Positions 20,102-29,103 of a stretch of DNA of 38,226 nucleotides are shown here, in pieces. The stretch is from Nitrosomonas sp. (GTDB lineage Bacteria; Pseudomonadota; Gammaproteobacteria; Burkholderiales; Nitrosomonadaceae). The stretch's first letter is position 1. Every line of letters starts with the position of its first letter. The notes below the pieces were generated by a model. That model saw only the letters and a program-made list of their open reading frames with translations, made no database searches and was not told the origin of the DNA. A program made the position numbers and the translations under genes. Location of the stretch: positions 1 through 38,226 of the forward strand of contig JAJFJG010000110.1 in the NCBI GenBank assembly GCA_021774265.1, read 5' to 3'.

Positions 20102-21379
20102 TTAGACCTTCTGCAACAATGTATAGAAGAAACCGTCATGCTGAGAATCCGGTAATAATTGTCCGTCAATCATACCCGCCTGAGTCAGCGATAATTGACA
20201 AGCATCTGAATGTTGATTTAAAAATTTATCGATCTGTTGTCTGTTTTCTTCGGCAAATACTGAACAAGTCACGTACAACAACTTACCATCCTTATTCAAG
20301 GTCTGCCATAACGCATCAAGAATCTTATCTTGGATTGAAGCAAATTTAAATAGATCGCTCTCTCGCCGCAACCATTTAATATCAGGGTGACGACGCACCA
20401 CACCTGAAGCAGAACAAGGCACATCCGCCAAAATACGATCATATAGTTTGCCATTCCACCATTGAGATGGGTTTGCTGCATCACCGCAAATCAATTGATT
20501 AACTTCGTTTTTTAACCGCTTAAGGTTTTGCTTAATTCGTACCAACCGATCAGCATCATTATCCAACACGGTTAATGAAATATCCGCCAACTCAAGCAGG
20601 TGCGTTGTTTTACCACCCGGAGCAGCGCAAGCATCCAACACGCGCATCCCATCGTGCACATCCAAAAAAGTAGCTGCCAATTGCGCGCCAGCATCTTGTA
20701 CTGACACTAAACCTTCAGCAAACCCAGGCAATTTCTCCACAGCAACCGGCTGTTTCAATTTAATGGCATTATTCCACAACAACACCGAATCCATTTTTGC
20801 ACCAGACAGTAATTTACCATAATCTTTTAGACTTACTTTGCGCTGATTAACCCGTAGCGTCATCGGTGGACGTTGATTATCCACATCCAATACTGCTTGA
20901 TAATTTTCAGGATATTGCTTGTGGAGTTTATCAATCCACCATTGCGGGTGAGAATAATGTCCCACATCATTTTTGGCCGCCTTCACCAAGAGCTCTTCAT
21001 GCTGACGCATAAAATTACGCAGTATCGCGTTAACTAAACCTTGCGCACCCTTGCCGCTTCCCATGGTCAGTGCAGTTGAGACTGCATGATCAACTACTAC
21101 ATATGGCGGTGTCTTGCTGTATTGCAGCTGATACAAACAAACCAACAACAAGCAACGTAGGTGCTTATCTTGCAATGGCTTTTTCAATAGCAACTGGAGC
21201 AACGCATCAAGCTGCCCATAAAAACGCATCACACCATAACTTAAATCCTGAATAGCACCACGTTGTTGTCCCGACAATCCTGGGTTCGCACGCCAACATG
21301 ACTGCAGCTCAACCGTTAAACTTGCGCCCGCCAACACTTTTCCAATCGTGGTCGCCGCCTCACGCTGCGTTTTAATCAT
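20102..21379 (-). CDS. rsmB: 16S rRNA (cytosine-967-C5)-methyltransferase RsmB
   Basis: Methylates C967 of 16S rRNA. About 425 residues: an N-terminal NusB-like RNA-binding domain (1-140) and a C-terminal SAM-dependent methyltransferase. Motifs seen are VQDAGAQLAA, VLDACAAPGGKTTHLLEL (cofactor loop), DVPCSASGVVRRHPDIKW with the conserved Cys, and LLYVTCSVF with the catalytic Cys. The longer frame begins at a TTG (21397) inside fmt. The ATG at 21379 gives the usual IKTQREAA opening and overlaps the fmt stop by eight bases, so I use it. Confidence 0.94.
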   Translation of the reverse strand: MIKTQREAATTIGKVLAGASLTVELQSCWRANPGLSGQQRGAIQDLSYGVMRFYGQLDALLQLLLKKPLQDKHLRCLLLVCLYQLQYSKTPPYVVVDHAVSTALTMGSGKGAQGLVNAILRNFMRQHEELLVKAAKNDVGHYSHPQWWIDKLHKQYPENYQAVLDVDNQRPPMTLRVNQRKVSLKDYGKLLSGAKMDSVLLWNNAIKLKQPVAVEKLPGFAEGLVSVQDAGAQLAATFLDVHDGMRVLDACAAPGGKTTHLLELADISLTVLDNDADRLVRIKQNLKRLKNEVNQLICGDAANPSQWWNGKLYDRILADVPCSASGVVRRHPDIKWLRRESDLFKFASIQDKILDALWQTLNKDGKLLYVTCSVFAEENRQQIDKFLNQHSDACQLSLTQAGMIDGQLLPDSQHDGFFYTLLQKV

Positions 21380-22316
21380 GTGCAATATAGGGGTCAAAGC
21401 AATCCCCAGGCTGGAGTGCGTTACCTGCTAAAAATTCTGCTGCCATCAATTTCCGTCCACCAGATTTCTGCAACTTCTCTAATATGATCGCGCCATCACC
21501 ACATGCCACGGTAACACCCTCACACCCTGAAGACATAATTTCTCCCGGTTGTGTAGAATCTGATTTGATAACTGTCGCTTGCCAAATTTTTAACACACCC
21601 CCATTTATACGCGCAAAAGCGCCGGGGCTTGGATTAAAAGCACGCACGACTTGATTGACTTGATTGGCGCTGAGTTGCCAATTAATCTCAGCCTCGGCCT
21701 TTTTGATTTTAGGTGCGTAACACGACATGGCATCATCTTGAGCCGTCGCAACAAGCTTATCCTGCGATAAAAATACCAATGCATCCACGATGCATCTCGC
21801 ACCTAGCGCACAAAGCTTATCGTGCAAACTCAACGTCGTATCATTTTTCTCAATTGGAATACGCTCAATTAAAAGCATCGCACCGGTATCAAGACCAACA
21901 TCCATTTGCATGATCGTGATGCCCGTTTCTTTGTCACCTGCCAATATTGCCCGTTGAATCGGCGCAGCACCGCGCCAGCGCGGCAACACTGAACCATGAA
22001 TATTAAGGCAGCCATAGCGTGGAATACTCAACACAGCCGCCGGCAAAATCAAGCCATAAGCAGCAACTACGATGACATCCGCATTCAAGTCTTTTAATTG
22101 CGCCTGAATTTCTGGAGGTTTCAACGTTTTTGGTTGCAACAATGAGATATCACGCTTAATCGCCACCTGCTTAACGGCGCTAGCGACCAGCTTCATCCCT
22201 CTTCCCGCCCGCCGGTCTGGCTGCGTTAAAACCAATACAATTTCATGATCCGCATTGATTAATGCTTCTAATGCGCCGGCAGCAAACGCGGGTGTTCCGG
22301 CAAAAATAATTTTCAT
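21372..22316 (-). CDS. fmt: methionyl-tRNA formyltransferase
   Basis: Formylates initiator Met-tRNA using 10-formyl-tetrahydrofolate. The 314-residue length is standard. The N-terminus MKIIFAGTPAFAAGALEAL and the active-site stretch NIHGSVLPRWRGAAPIQRAI are clear; the family more often has NIHASLLPRWRGAAPI, so the Gly and Val are mild substitutions that leave the catalytic Asn and His. The conserved QMDVGLDTGAML segment carries the catalytic Asp. The C-terminal tRNA-binding domain is complete. It lies 43 bp after def, the standard def-fmt pair, and overlaps rsmB. Confidence 0.96.
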   Translation of the reverse strand: MKIIFAGTPAFAAGALEALINADHEIVLVLTQPDRRAGRGMKLVASAVKQVAIKRDISLLQPKTLKPPEIQAQLKDLNADVIVVAAYGLILPAAVLSIPRYGCLNIHGSVLPRWRGAAPIQRAILAGDKETGITIMQMDVGLDTGAMLLIERIPIEKNDTTLSLHDKLCALGARCIVDALVFLSQDKLVATAQDDAMSCYAPKIKKAEAEINWQLSANQVNQVVRAFNPSPGAFARINGGVLKIWQATVIKSDSTQPGEIMSSGCEGVTVACGDGAIILEKLQKSGGRKLMAAEFLAGNALQPGDCFDPYIAHD

Positions 22317-22359
22317 TTAGGCTTATTTTGATTGTTTCAAAAAAATAGACGTTCAACTA

Positions 22360-22863
22360 TTACATCGTGGTGCGTTGGCGTTTTTTTAATTTCGCCTGAA
22401 CACGTGATTGTTTTAACGATGACCAATACTCGACAAAGACCTTACCAATCAAATGATCCATTTCATGTTGTATACAAACAGCAAATAACCCGCTGGCTTC
22501 AATCTCGAAAGTCTTTCCATCAGTATTCAACGCTTTAATTGAAACAGTTTCTGCGCGCTGTACTTTGCCATAAATACCTGGCACTGACAGACACCCTTCC
22601 TCGCAATCAGACTCACCGCTACTTGCAATAATCTCAGGGTTAATTAAGACAAATAAGTTGTCTTTATTTTTAGACATATCAATCACAATAATGCGTTGAT
22701 GCACATCCACTTGTGTTGCCGCAAGACCAATACCTGGAGCGGCATACATAGTTTCTGCCATATCTTTAATTAAAGCTTGCGTTTGTTTAGTCACTTTAGG
22801 TACTGCAGCTGCAATCGTATGTAACCGCTCGTCCGGGTATTGTAGTATTTTCAGAATAGCCAT
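22360..22863 (-). CDS. def: peptide deformylase
   Basis: Removes the formyl group from nascent proteins. The 167 residues contain all three metalloprotease motifs: GIGLAATQ (about 44-51), EEGCLSVPG with metal ligand Cys91, and [15 protein letters not shown] with His133, Glu134 and His137. It is first in the def-fmt-rsmB-DUF4390-ntrY-ntrX run, divergent from the LysM gene across 240 bp that must carry both promoters. Confidence 0.97.
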   Translation of the reverse strand: MAILKILQYPDERLHTIAAAVPKVTKQTQALIKDMAETMYAAPGIGLAATQVDVHQRIIVIDMSKNKDNLFVLINPEIIASSGESDCEEGCLSVPGIYGKVQRAETVSIKALNTDGKTFEIEASGLFAVCIQHEMDHLIGKVFVEYWSSLKQSRVQAKLKKRQRTTM

Positions 22864-23103
22864 AAAAAACTTATGTAATTTAATTAAATGGATACAGGAT
22901 AAAATCGTACTATGCTTATAAATAAGCGGTTAAAAACTCTCATATACCACAAATGCAGCATAAAAATTTACTTTAGAATATTCCGCTCTATTGCAGAAAA
23001 TAGACTAAAACCAATCTTTACTTGCACACCGCATCAACAGAGGGGTTTTTAACAGTTTATTATTTGCGACATTTTTCCTGACAAATAAAGTTTAGGGTTT
23101 TCA

Positions 23104-24150
23104 ATGCGTAAGTCTATTATATCCGCGATTTTACTCGCAGGCCTTCTTTCTACCTTGCCTACACAAGCGAACGACATTGTACTGCGAAGCGACACACCAG
23201 ATCACCATATTGTTGTTCCTGGCGACACGCTATGGGGAATCGCAGCAAAATTTCTCGAAGACCCTTGGCGTTGGCCTGAAATTTGGGGATTAAATAAAGA
23301 ACAAGTTAAAAACCCACACAAAATTTATCCTGGCGATATTGTTGAACTTGAGTTAACGTCACATGGCATGCGACTACAGATAGCCGATAATAAAGCATCC
23401 GTCAAGCTGTCACCAAAAATACGCACAGAGCAAAACGGCACAAAGGCCATTCCAAGTATTCCCGCCTCTGCTATCGAGCCTTTCTTGAGCCAGCCAGTCG
23501 TTATTGATGGCGAAAAACTCGTCTATGCACCCTATATCCTTGGCTCAAGTGACGGACGCGTGGTCTTGGGTAAAAGCCACCCAACATACGTTCAAAACCT
23601 GCCAAAAAACCAAGGTGACGCATGGCAAATTTTCCGTCCTGGCAAAGCATTAAGAGACCCAGATGCTGATAATCAAATTTTAGGTTATGAAGCCACTTAT
23701 CTTGGCGATATTAAAGTTTCCGTATTTGACAAGATCAGCACTGCCAGCATTACCCATGCCAAACAAGAAATACTAAAAGGTGACCGATTGATTACTTCAC
23801 CTGGCATTATATTTAATAATTACGCGCCTCATGCACCAAGCCACCATATAAACGGGCGTATTATTTCGGTTTATGGTGGCGTAACAGAAATTGGCAAAGG
23901 CTCTATCGTCGCGCTCAACAAAGGTGCTCGAGATGGATTAGAAATGGGTCATGTCCTCGGCATACATCGTCGAAGCCACGCAAGAACACTCGAAAGACAA
24001 CACGTTCAGTTACCAGACGAGCGTACAGGTCTTATTTTTGTCTTTCGTGTCTTTGATAAAGTGGCTTATGCGCTGGTTATGCAAAGTACCAATTCCATAA
24101 AAATGTTAGATGCCGTAAAATCACCACAACTCTATAAAGCGACTAATTAA
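23104..24150 (+). CDS. LysM domain exported protein
   Basis: A 348-residue exported protein. The N-terminal MRKSIISAILLAGLLSTLP followed by TQAND is a typical signal peptide. A single LysM peptidoglycan-binding domain (about 36-82) follows, with HHIVVPGDTLWGIAAKFL, PWRWPEIW and the closing KIYPGDIVEL. The remaining 260 residues are a beta-rich region of unknown function. Proteins of this shape commonly sit upstream of dprA and near def in betaproteobacteria. A TTTAGGG lies six bases before the ATG. dprA follows after 26 bp. Confidence 0.88.
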   Translation: MRKSIISAILLAGLLSTLPTQANDIVLRSDTPDHHIVVPGDTLWGIAAKFLEDPWRWPEIWGLNKEQVKNPHKIYPGDIVELELTSHGMRLQIADNKASVKLSPKIRTEQNGTKAIPSIPASAIEPFLSQPVVIDGEKLVYAPYILGSSDGRVVLGKSHPTYVQNLPKNQGDAWQIFRPGKALRDPDADNQILGYEATYLGDIKVSVFDKISTASITHAKQEILKGDRLITSPGIIFNNYAPHAPSHHINGRIISVYGGVTEIGKGSIVALNKGARDGLEMGHVLGIHRRSHARTLERQHVQLPDERTGLIFVFRVFDKVAYALVMQSTNSIKMLDAVKSPQLYKATN

Positions 24151-24176
24151 CTCTTAAAAAGGTCATCGTATTTTTA

Positions 24177-25274
24177 ATGAAACCCGTGCCAGATGTCGAG
24201 TCCTGGCTCAGCCTTAGCTTAATTAATGGCCTTGGTGATGAATCAATTCGTCGATTACTTGTAGCTTTTGGCAACCCTGCTGAGATTTTTTCTGCAAGTA
24301 CCAACGTACTTGAACGCATTGTCAGAAAAAAAATTGCTCAAAGTATTAAACAAGGTGCGGATAAAGAAAAGCTTGCAACATCGCTTAAATGGCTAGAGGA
24401 TTCTGCAAATTCAGTTATTACTCTGGCTGACCCAGACTATCCTAGCTTGCTGCTTAATATTCCTGATCCACCGCCTTTGCTATATTTCAAAGGACAGCGT
24501 AAGCTTTTGAGTACACCATCGTTGGCCATTGTCGGCAGCCGTAACGCCACACCGCAAGGCCTCGCCAATGCCGAATCATTTGCTGAGGCGGCAAGTAACG
24601 CAGGGTTCTGCATTCTAAGTGGCATGGCACTAGGTGTAGACACAGCGGCTCATCATGGTGGCTTACGTGGCGCAGCATCCAGTATTGCAATTGTCGGTAC
24701 AGGTCTGGATATTGTATACCCATCAAGAAACCATGAGCTGGCGCACCGACTTGCAAAATACGGTGCGCTTATTTCTGAATTTCCACTGGGAACACCCGCC
24801 AAAGGTAATAATTTTCCCCGTCGCAATCGTATAATCAGCGGTATGAGTCAAGGTTGTTTAGTAGTAGAGGCCGCATTACGTAGTGGCTCATTAATAACCG
24901 CACGTCAAGCACTGGAGCAAGGACGGGAGGTTTTGGCTATTCCAGGCTCTATCCATTCGCCACTATCAAAAGGCTGCCATGCATTAATAAAACAAGGCGC
25001 TAAATTAGTAGAAAATACGCAAGATATTCTTGACGAGCTTAATTATCAGCCAGCTAAAAATATTACCCATGAAGTTGAAAAAAATAAGATAGATGATACA
25101 AATGAAAACACGCAGTTACTAAAATATCTTGGTTACGATTCTACGAATATCGATACTTTATGTGCACACAGTGGCTTGACTGCGGAAGCTGTATCCGCCA
25201 TGCTATTAACACTTGAACTCGACGGAGTAATTGCCAGTTTACCAGGGGGGTATTATCAGCGCATCAAAAATTGA
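24177..25274 (+). CDS. dprA: DNA processing protein DprA
   Basis: Binds incoming single-stranded DNA and loads RecA during natural transformation. The 365 residues have an N-terminal SAM-like region (LSLINGLGDESIRRLL), a central Rossmann DprA domain (AIVGSRNATPQGL, ILSGMALGVDTAAHHGGL, AIVGTGLDIVYPSRN, FPRRNRIISGMSQGCLVVEA, SGSLITARQALEQGREVLAIPG) and a C-terminal winged-helix (about 305-360). All blocks are intact, so it is probably functional. The presence of dprA alone does not show that the organism is competent. Confidence 0.96.
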   Translation: MKPVPDVESWLSLSLINGLGDESIRRLLVAFGNPAEIFSASTNVLERIVRKKIAQSIKQGADKEKLATSLKWLEDSANSVITLADPDYPSLLLNIPDPPPLLYFKGQRKLLSTPSLAIVGSRNATPQGLANAESFAEAASNAGFCILSGMALGVDTAAHHGGLRGAASSIAIVGTGLDIVYPSRNHELAHRLAKYGALISEFPLGTPAKGNNFPRRNRIISGMSQGCLVVEAALRSGSLITARQALEQGREVLAIPGSIHSPLSKGCHALIKQGAKLVENTQDILDELNYQPAKNITHEVEKNKIDDTNENTQLLKYLGYDSTNIDTLCAHSGLTAEAVSAMLLTLELDGVIASLPGGYYQRIKN

Positions 25275-25336
25275 TACGCTGAAATTCTTATATATCAATA
25301 ACTTACCAGTATAACTTGAAATAAATCAAAGTAACT

Positions 25337-25795
25337 ATGTTTGATATTCTCATTTATTTATTTGAAAACTATTTTGACTCAGGAAATTACCCTGATCCGG
25401 TAACGCTAACGCGCAAATTAACATTAGCAGGGTTTACCAATAATGAGATATCTCATGCACTTGATTGGCTATCTGAACTTGAACAACGTGATATTGGCGA
25501 TTATCCCGCAGCACTTGCTGACAACGAATCACACCGTTGCTATGCCGCATACGAAATAGAAAAAATTGATGCGGAGGGTCGTGGCTTCATTATGCTCTTA
25601 GAACAAACTGGCGTGCTAAATCCATTACAACGTGAGTTACTCATTGATCGCGTTTTGACTATGGAAGAAAACACATCGAGTTTAGAAAAAATAAAGCTGA
25701 TTGTTTTAACAGAGCTTTGGGTAAAAAAACAGCTAACAGATCACACGATGTTAGAAAAACTACTCATAACTAGTGAGTCATATTACCGACACTAA
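25337..25795 (+). CDS. smg: Smg family protein (DUF494)
   Basis: A 152-residue acidic protein matching the Smg/DUF494 family: MFDILIYLFENYFDSGNYPD at the start, SHALDWLSELEQ, and the closing KLIVLTELWVKKQL region. Its function is not known. The family position directly downstream of dprA and upstream of a topoisomerase gene is conserved in many proteobacteria and is seen here. It starts 62 bp after dprA, and a terminator-like structure follows it. Confidence 0.92.
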   Translation: MFDILIYLFENYFDSGNYPDPVTLTRKLTLAGFTNNEISHALDWLSELEQRDIGDYPAALADNESHRCYAAYEIEKIDAEGRGFIMLLEQTGVLNPLQRELLIDRVLTMEENTSSLEKIKLIVLTELWVKKQLTDHTMLEKLLITSESYYRH

Positions 25796-25807
25796 TAAAT
25801 ACGACTC

Positions 25808-25877
25808 AAACCGTTTCAGTTGCCAACCTCATTAATTGTCGCAATCAAGATTATAGTTTCCGCGAACGGTTTTTTTT
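25808..25877 (+). terminator. probable terminator or attenuator between smg and topB
   Basis: AAACCGTT (25808-25815) pairs with AACGGTTT (25865-25872), followed by a run of eight T (25870-25877). The loop is long (about 50 bases) and holds a minor TTGC/GCAA hairpin. It ends about 27 bases before the topB start, so topB either has read-through or a promoter within this gap. Confidence 0.55.
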
Positions 25878-25903
25878 AATTCACCTTTATTTACAGGAAT
25901 TAC

Positions 25904-28408
25904 ATGAGTAAGGCCCTGATCATCGCAGAGAAACCTTCTGTTGCCACCGACATAGCAAGGATACTCGGCAATTTTACCAAACACACAGATTATTTTGAGA
26001 GCGATGAATATGTTCTGTCATCTGCTGTTGGCCACCTTCTTGAAATTATTGTACCAAAAGAATTTGAGGTTAAACGCGGCAAATGGAGCTTCGCTAATTT
26101 ACCAGTAATTCCACCGCACTTCGATCTGAACCCTATAGAGAAAACGTCCGCTCGTTTAAAGCTTTTAACAAAACTGATTAAACGTAAAGATGTAGACACA
26201 ATCATCAACGCATGTGATGCTGGGCGTGAAGGTGAGTTGATTTTTCACTATATTGCGCGTCATTCCAAAACAAAAAAACCAATTAAACGTCTTTGGCTGC
26301 AATCGATGACACCCACATCAATCCGCACCGGATTCACAAAACTATTAGATAATTCCGAAGTGCAGTCATTAGCCGAGGCAGCAATGAGCCGTTCAGAATC
26401 CGATTGGCTCGTTGGAATCAACGGCACGCGTGCCATGACAGCCTTTAACTCACAAGAAGGCGGCTTTCATAAGACAACCGTTGGGCGAGTACAAACACCT
26501 ACCTTAGCCATTCTTGTTGAACGTGAAGAAAGTATCAAGAAATTTGTCACTAAAGACTACTGGGAGATTCATGGCAACTTTGCTACTGAGAATGGTAGTT
26601 ACAACGGTCGATGGTTCAACGAAGAATTCGCCAAAGATAAAGAAAATAATCATTTAAAAGCTGAGCGGCTATGGAACCAAGAAAAAGCCGAAGCTATTCG
26701 CACCAAATGCGAAGGGAAACCTGGCAGTGTTAGTGAGGAAAGTAAGCCCTCCAAAGAAACCTGTCCATTACTTTATGATCTCACTAGCTTACAACGCGAT
26801 GCCAATAGTCGCTTTGGTTTTTCGGCTAAAGCAACACTGGGCCTTGCTCAAGCATTATATGAAAGACATAAAGTGCTGACTTATCCACGTACAGATGCTC
26901 GCGCTTTACCGGAAGATTATATTGAAACGGTTAATGACACATTAAATACCTTAGAAGATTCAAATTATTGTGCATTTGCAACACAAATCAAAAAATCAGA
27001 TTGGGTAAAACCTAACAAAAGAATTTTTAATAATGCAAAAATTTCAGATCATTTCGCTATTATTCCCACACCACTTGCGCCCAAGAAGCTAAATGAGGCC
27101 GAAGCAAAACTCTATGACCTCGTTACCAAGCGTTTTTTGGCCATTTTCTACCCCGCCGCTGAATTCTTAGTTACGACCCGCATTACCACGGTTGAAAACG
27201 AGCCTTTCAAGACAGAAGGTAAGGTAATGGTTAATCCAGGCTGGCAAGCTGTTTATGGAAAAGTAGTTACAAGCAAGACCGACGATAACTCAACACTGCT
27301 CGCAATAACACCGAATGATCCCGTTGCGACAAAAACAATAGAAGTTGTAGCCAACCAAACCCGACCGCCAGCAAGATATAATGAGGCGACATTATTGTCA
27401 GCCATGGAAGGTGCGGGGAAATTAGTTGAGGATGAAGAACTGCGCGAAGCAATGAGTGCAAAAGGACTAGGTACGCCAGCCACACGTGCAGCAATTATTG
27501 AAGGCCTTGTTTATGAAAATTATATTCAGCGCTTAGGCAGAGAACTACAACCGACAGCTAAAGCATTTTCCCTCATCACACTACTACGCGGGCTAAAAAT
27601 ACCTGAACTTATCTCACCCGAATTAACCGGTGACTGGGAATTTAAGCTAAAACAAATTGAGCAGGGCAAACTGAAACGCAGCGAATTTATTGAGAAAATT
27701 GCTGACATGACGCGCCACATGGTTGAGCAAGCGAAAAACCATCGAGGCGAAACCATCAGCGGTGATTTCTCAACACTTAAATCACCTTGTCCAAAATGTG
27801 GTGGTATCGTCCATGAAACGTATAAGAAATTTCAATGCCAATCGTGTGAGTTTGCACTTTGGAAAATTCTTGCTGGACGTCAATTTGAAATAGACGAAAT
27901 GGAGACGTTGATAACGCAGCGTGAAGTTGGTCCATTAACTGGCTTTCGAAGCAAAATGGGACGCCTATTCAACGCCAACATTAAGCTCACCGATGAGCTA
28001 GAAATGAAATTTGACTTTGGGAATGACGATGAAGAAAATGCTGAAGATGTCGATTTCAGTGGCCAAACACCGTTAGGAAAATGCCCTAAATGTAACCATT
28101 CAGTTTTTGAGCATAGTATTTTTTACGTTTGTGAGAAATCTGTCGGGAAATTACGCACTTGTGATTTTAAAACTGGAAAAATCATTCTTACTCGCCCAAT
28201 AGAACCAGAACAGGTTATAAAGTTATTGGAAACTGGCAGAACAGACTTATTGACCAAATTTATCTCGAAGAAAGGACGACCTTTCTCAGCTTATTTAGTC
28301 ATCGGCGAAGGCGGGAAAATAGGGTTCGAGTTTGAGCAAAAAAAACCTAAGAAGACATCAGAAACTAAAGCAAAAAGCACTAAAAAGGTTACCTCTAAGG
28401 CTGAATAA
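25904..28408 (+). CDS. topB: DNA topoisomerase III (type IA)
   Basis: Type IA topoisomerase that relaxes and decatenates DNA through a single-strand break. The opening MSKALIIAEKPSVATDIARIL is the TOPRIM fold, with the acidic DAGREGE at 105-111. The active-site Tyr327 is in VLTYPRTDAR. The mid-region EGAGKLVEDEELREAM and GLGTPATRAAIIEGL is typical of topoisomerase III rather than TopA. The C-terminus carries a four-Cys zinc ribbon (CPKCGG from about 629) and a second Cys cluster (CPKCNH from about 727). A lysine-rich tail (KKPKKTSETKAKSTKK) ends the protein. An AGGA lies before the ATG. At 834 residues it is long compared with E. coli TopB because of the zinc region. Confidence 0.94.
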   Translation: MSKALIIAEKPSVATDIARILGNFTKHTDYFESDEYVLSSAVGHLLEIIVPKEFEVKRGKWSFANLPVIPPHFDLNPIEKTSARLKLLTKLIKRKDVDTIINACDAGREGELIFHYIARHSKTKKPIKRLWLQSMTPTSIRTGFTKLLDNSEVQSLAEAAMSRSESDWLVGINGTRAMTAFNSQEGGFHKTTVGRVQTPTLAILVEREESIKKFVTKDYWEIHGNFATENGSYNGRWFNEEFAKDKENNHLKAERLWNQEKAEAIRTKCEGKPGSVSEESKPSKETCPLLYDLTSLQRDANSRFGFSAKATLGLAQALYERHKVLTYPRTDARALPEDYIETVNDTLNTLEDSNYCAFATQIKKSDWVKPNKRIFNNAKISDHFAIIPTPLAPKKLNEAEAKLYDLVTKRFLAIFYPAAEFLVTTRITTVENEPFKTEGKVMVNPGWQAVYGKVVTSKTDDNSTLLAITPNDPVATKTIEVVANQTRPPARYNEATLLSAMEGAGKLVEDEELREAMSAKGLGTPATRAAIIEGLVYENYIQRLGRELQPTAKAFSLITLLRGLKIPELISPELTGDWEFKLKQIEQGKLKRSEFIEKIADMTRHMVEQAKNHRGETISGDFSTLKSPCPKCGGIVHETYKKFQCQSCEFALWKILAGRQFEIDEMETLITQREVGPLTGFRSKMGRLFNANIKLTDELEMKFDFGNDDEENAEDVDFSGQTPLGKCPKCNHSVFEHSIFYVCEKSVGKLRTCDFKTGKIILTRPIEPEQVIKLLETGRTDLLTKFISKKGRPFSAYLVIGEGGKIGFEFEQKKPKKTSETKAKSTKKVTSKAE

Positions 28409-28409
28409 A

Positions 28410-28465
28410 TTTTCGGGCAATTTTTTTACATTTTACTGAAAATGAGTGAAAAATTTGCCCGAAAA
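28410..28465. terminator. bidirectional terminator
   Basis: TTTTCGGGCAA (28410-28420) pairs with TTGCCCGAAAA (28455-28465), with flanking T and A runs on both sides that serve either strand. The loop is about 34 bases and is itself partly A/T complementary. It separates topB from the convergent small membrane protein gene. Confidence 0.8.
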
Positions 28466-28468
28466 AAA

Positions 28469-28732
28469 TTAAGCCATATAAAAATTTAATATATATTTTA
28501 TGACACCACCGGAAGCAACAATAAGCATAATCAAACCACCAACCATTGCAGTACCTTCTAGAATAATTGACACAAAAGCACCGCTTGTGGTTTCAAATTC
28601 CTCATCACCTATTTCATTGCGACGCCTTATTTTTCTATCCCTTACCCAAATCTGTAACCAGATAACAAGTGGAATAATAAGCAAAGATATCATTAACGCA
28701 ATCTCTGCATCTCCCATCATTAAAAAATCCAT
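28469..28732 (-). CDS. small two-helix membrane protein, unknown function
   Basis: An 87-residue protein that I do not recognise. It has two hydrophobic segments: about residues 10-30 (IALMISLLIIPLVIWLQIWV) and about 57-82 (EGTAMVGGLIMLIVASGGVI). They are joined by a basic-then-acidic cytoplasmic loop (RDRKIRRRNEIGDEEFE). By the positive-inside rule both ends would face the periplasm. The ATG at 28732 has AGAGG about 11 bases upstream. It is a lone gene convergent with topB and ending at their shared terminator. A run of nine C (28826-28834) lies about 95 bp upstream of its start. Its coding reality is supported by the terminator and the coherent topology. Confidence 0.65.
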   Translation of the reverse strand: MDFLMMGDAEIALMISLLIIPLVIWLQIWVRDRKIRRRNEIGDEEFETTSGAFVSIILEGTAMVGGLIMLIVASGGVIKYILNFYMA

Positions 28733-29103
28733 TCTTCATTAACCTCTTTCTTTATAGTGTGTAAGCATCGTTCCAACGATTTTTTGGACATGGGGCATCT
28801 GTGTTTTATAAAAGACACAAAGACACCCCCCCCCTCAACCAGGATAACGCGATGACATAGAGTACCTTAAACCTATCGTATTGATAAATATATTTATCAA
28901 TACACAAAGTCTAAGCACGCCCATTAGATTTAAAAATACAATCATAATCTATTGATTTGGAGATTATTTATAAATTTACAATGATAAACTATCTAAATAA
29001 GATGGTTTGTAATTAGCATAGAACCGTCAACCCATATCAGAAATCTGTCACCTTGAAATTTTTTTATAGGATATCATCGGCAATTTTATACATTTAAGAT
29101 ACC
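28733..29103. other. palindrome-rich intergenic region upstream of aroA
   Basis: About 370 bp without a gene between the divergent small membrane protein gene and aroA. It contains several separate symmetric elements. ATCGTTCCAACGAT at 28767-28780 has a T-run directly after it. TTTTATAAAA is at 28804-28813, and a C9 tract at 28826-28834. A perfect 26-bp palindrome is listed separately. A 9-bp hairpin (28986-28994 with 29000-29008, loop AAATA) is the last. Promoters for both flanking genes must lie here; I cannot fix them confidently. Confidence 0.5.
28878..28903. repeat. perfect 26-bp palindrome
   Basis: GTATTGATAAATA followed immediately by its exact reverse complement, with no spacer. It is AT-rich and lies about 200 bp upstream of aroA and 145 bp upstream of the small membrane gene on the other strand. 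It could be a dimeric regulator site or a cruciform-forming sequence. Confidence 0.75.
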
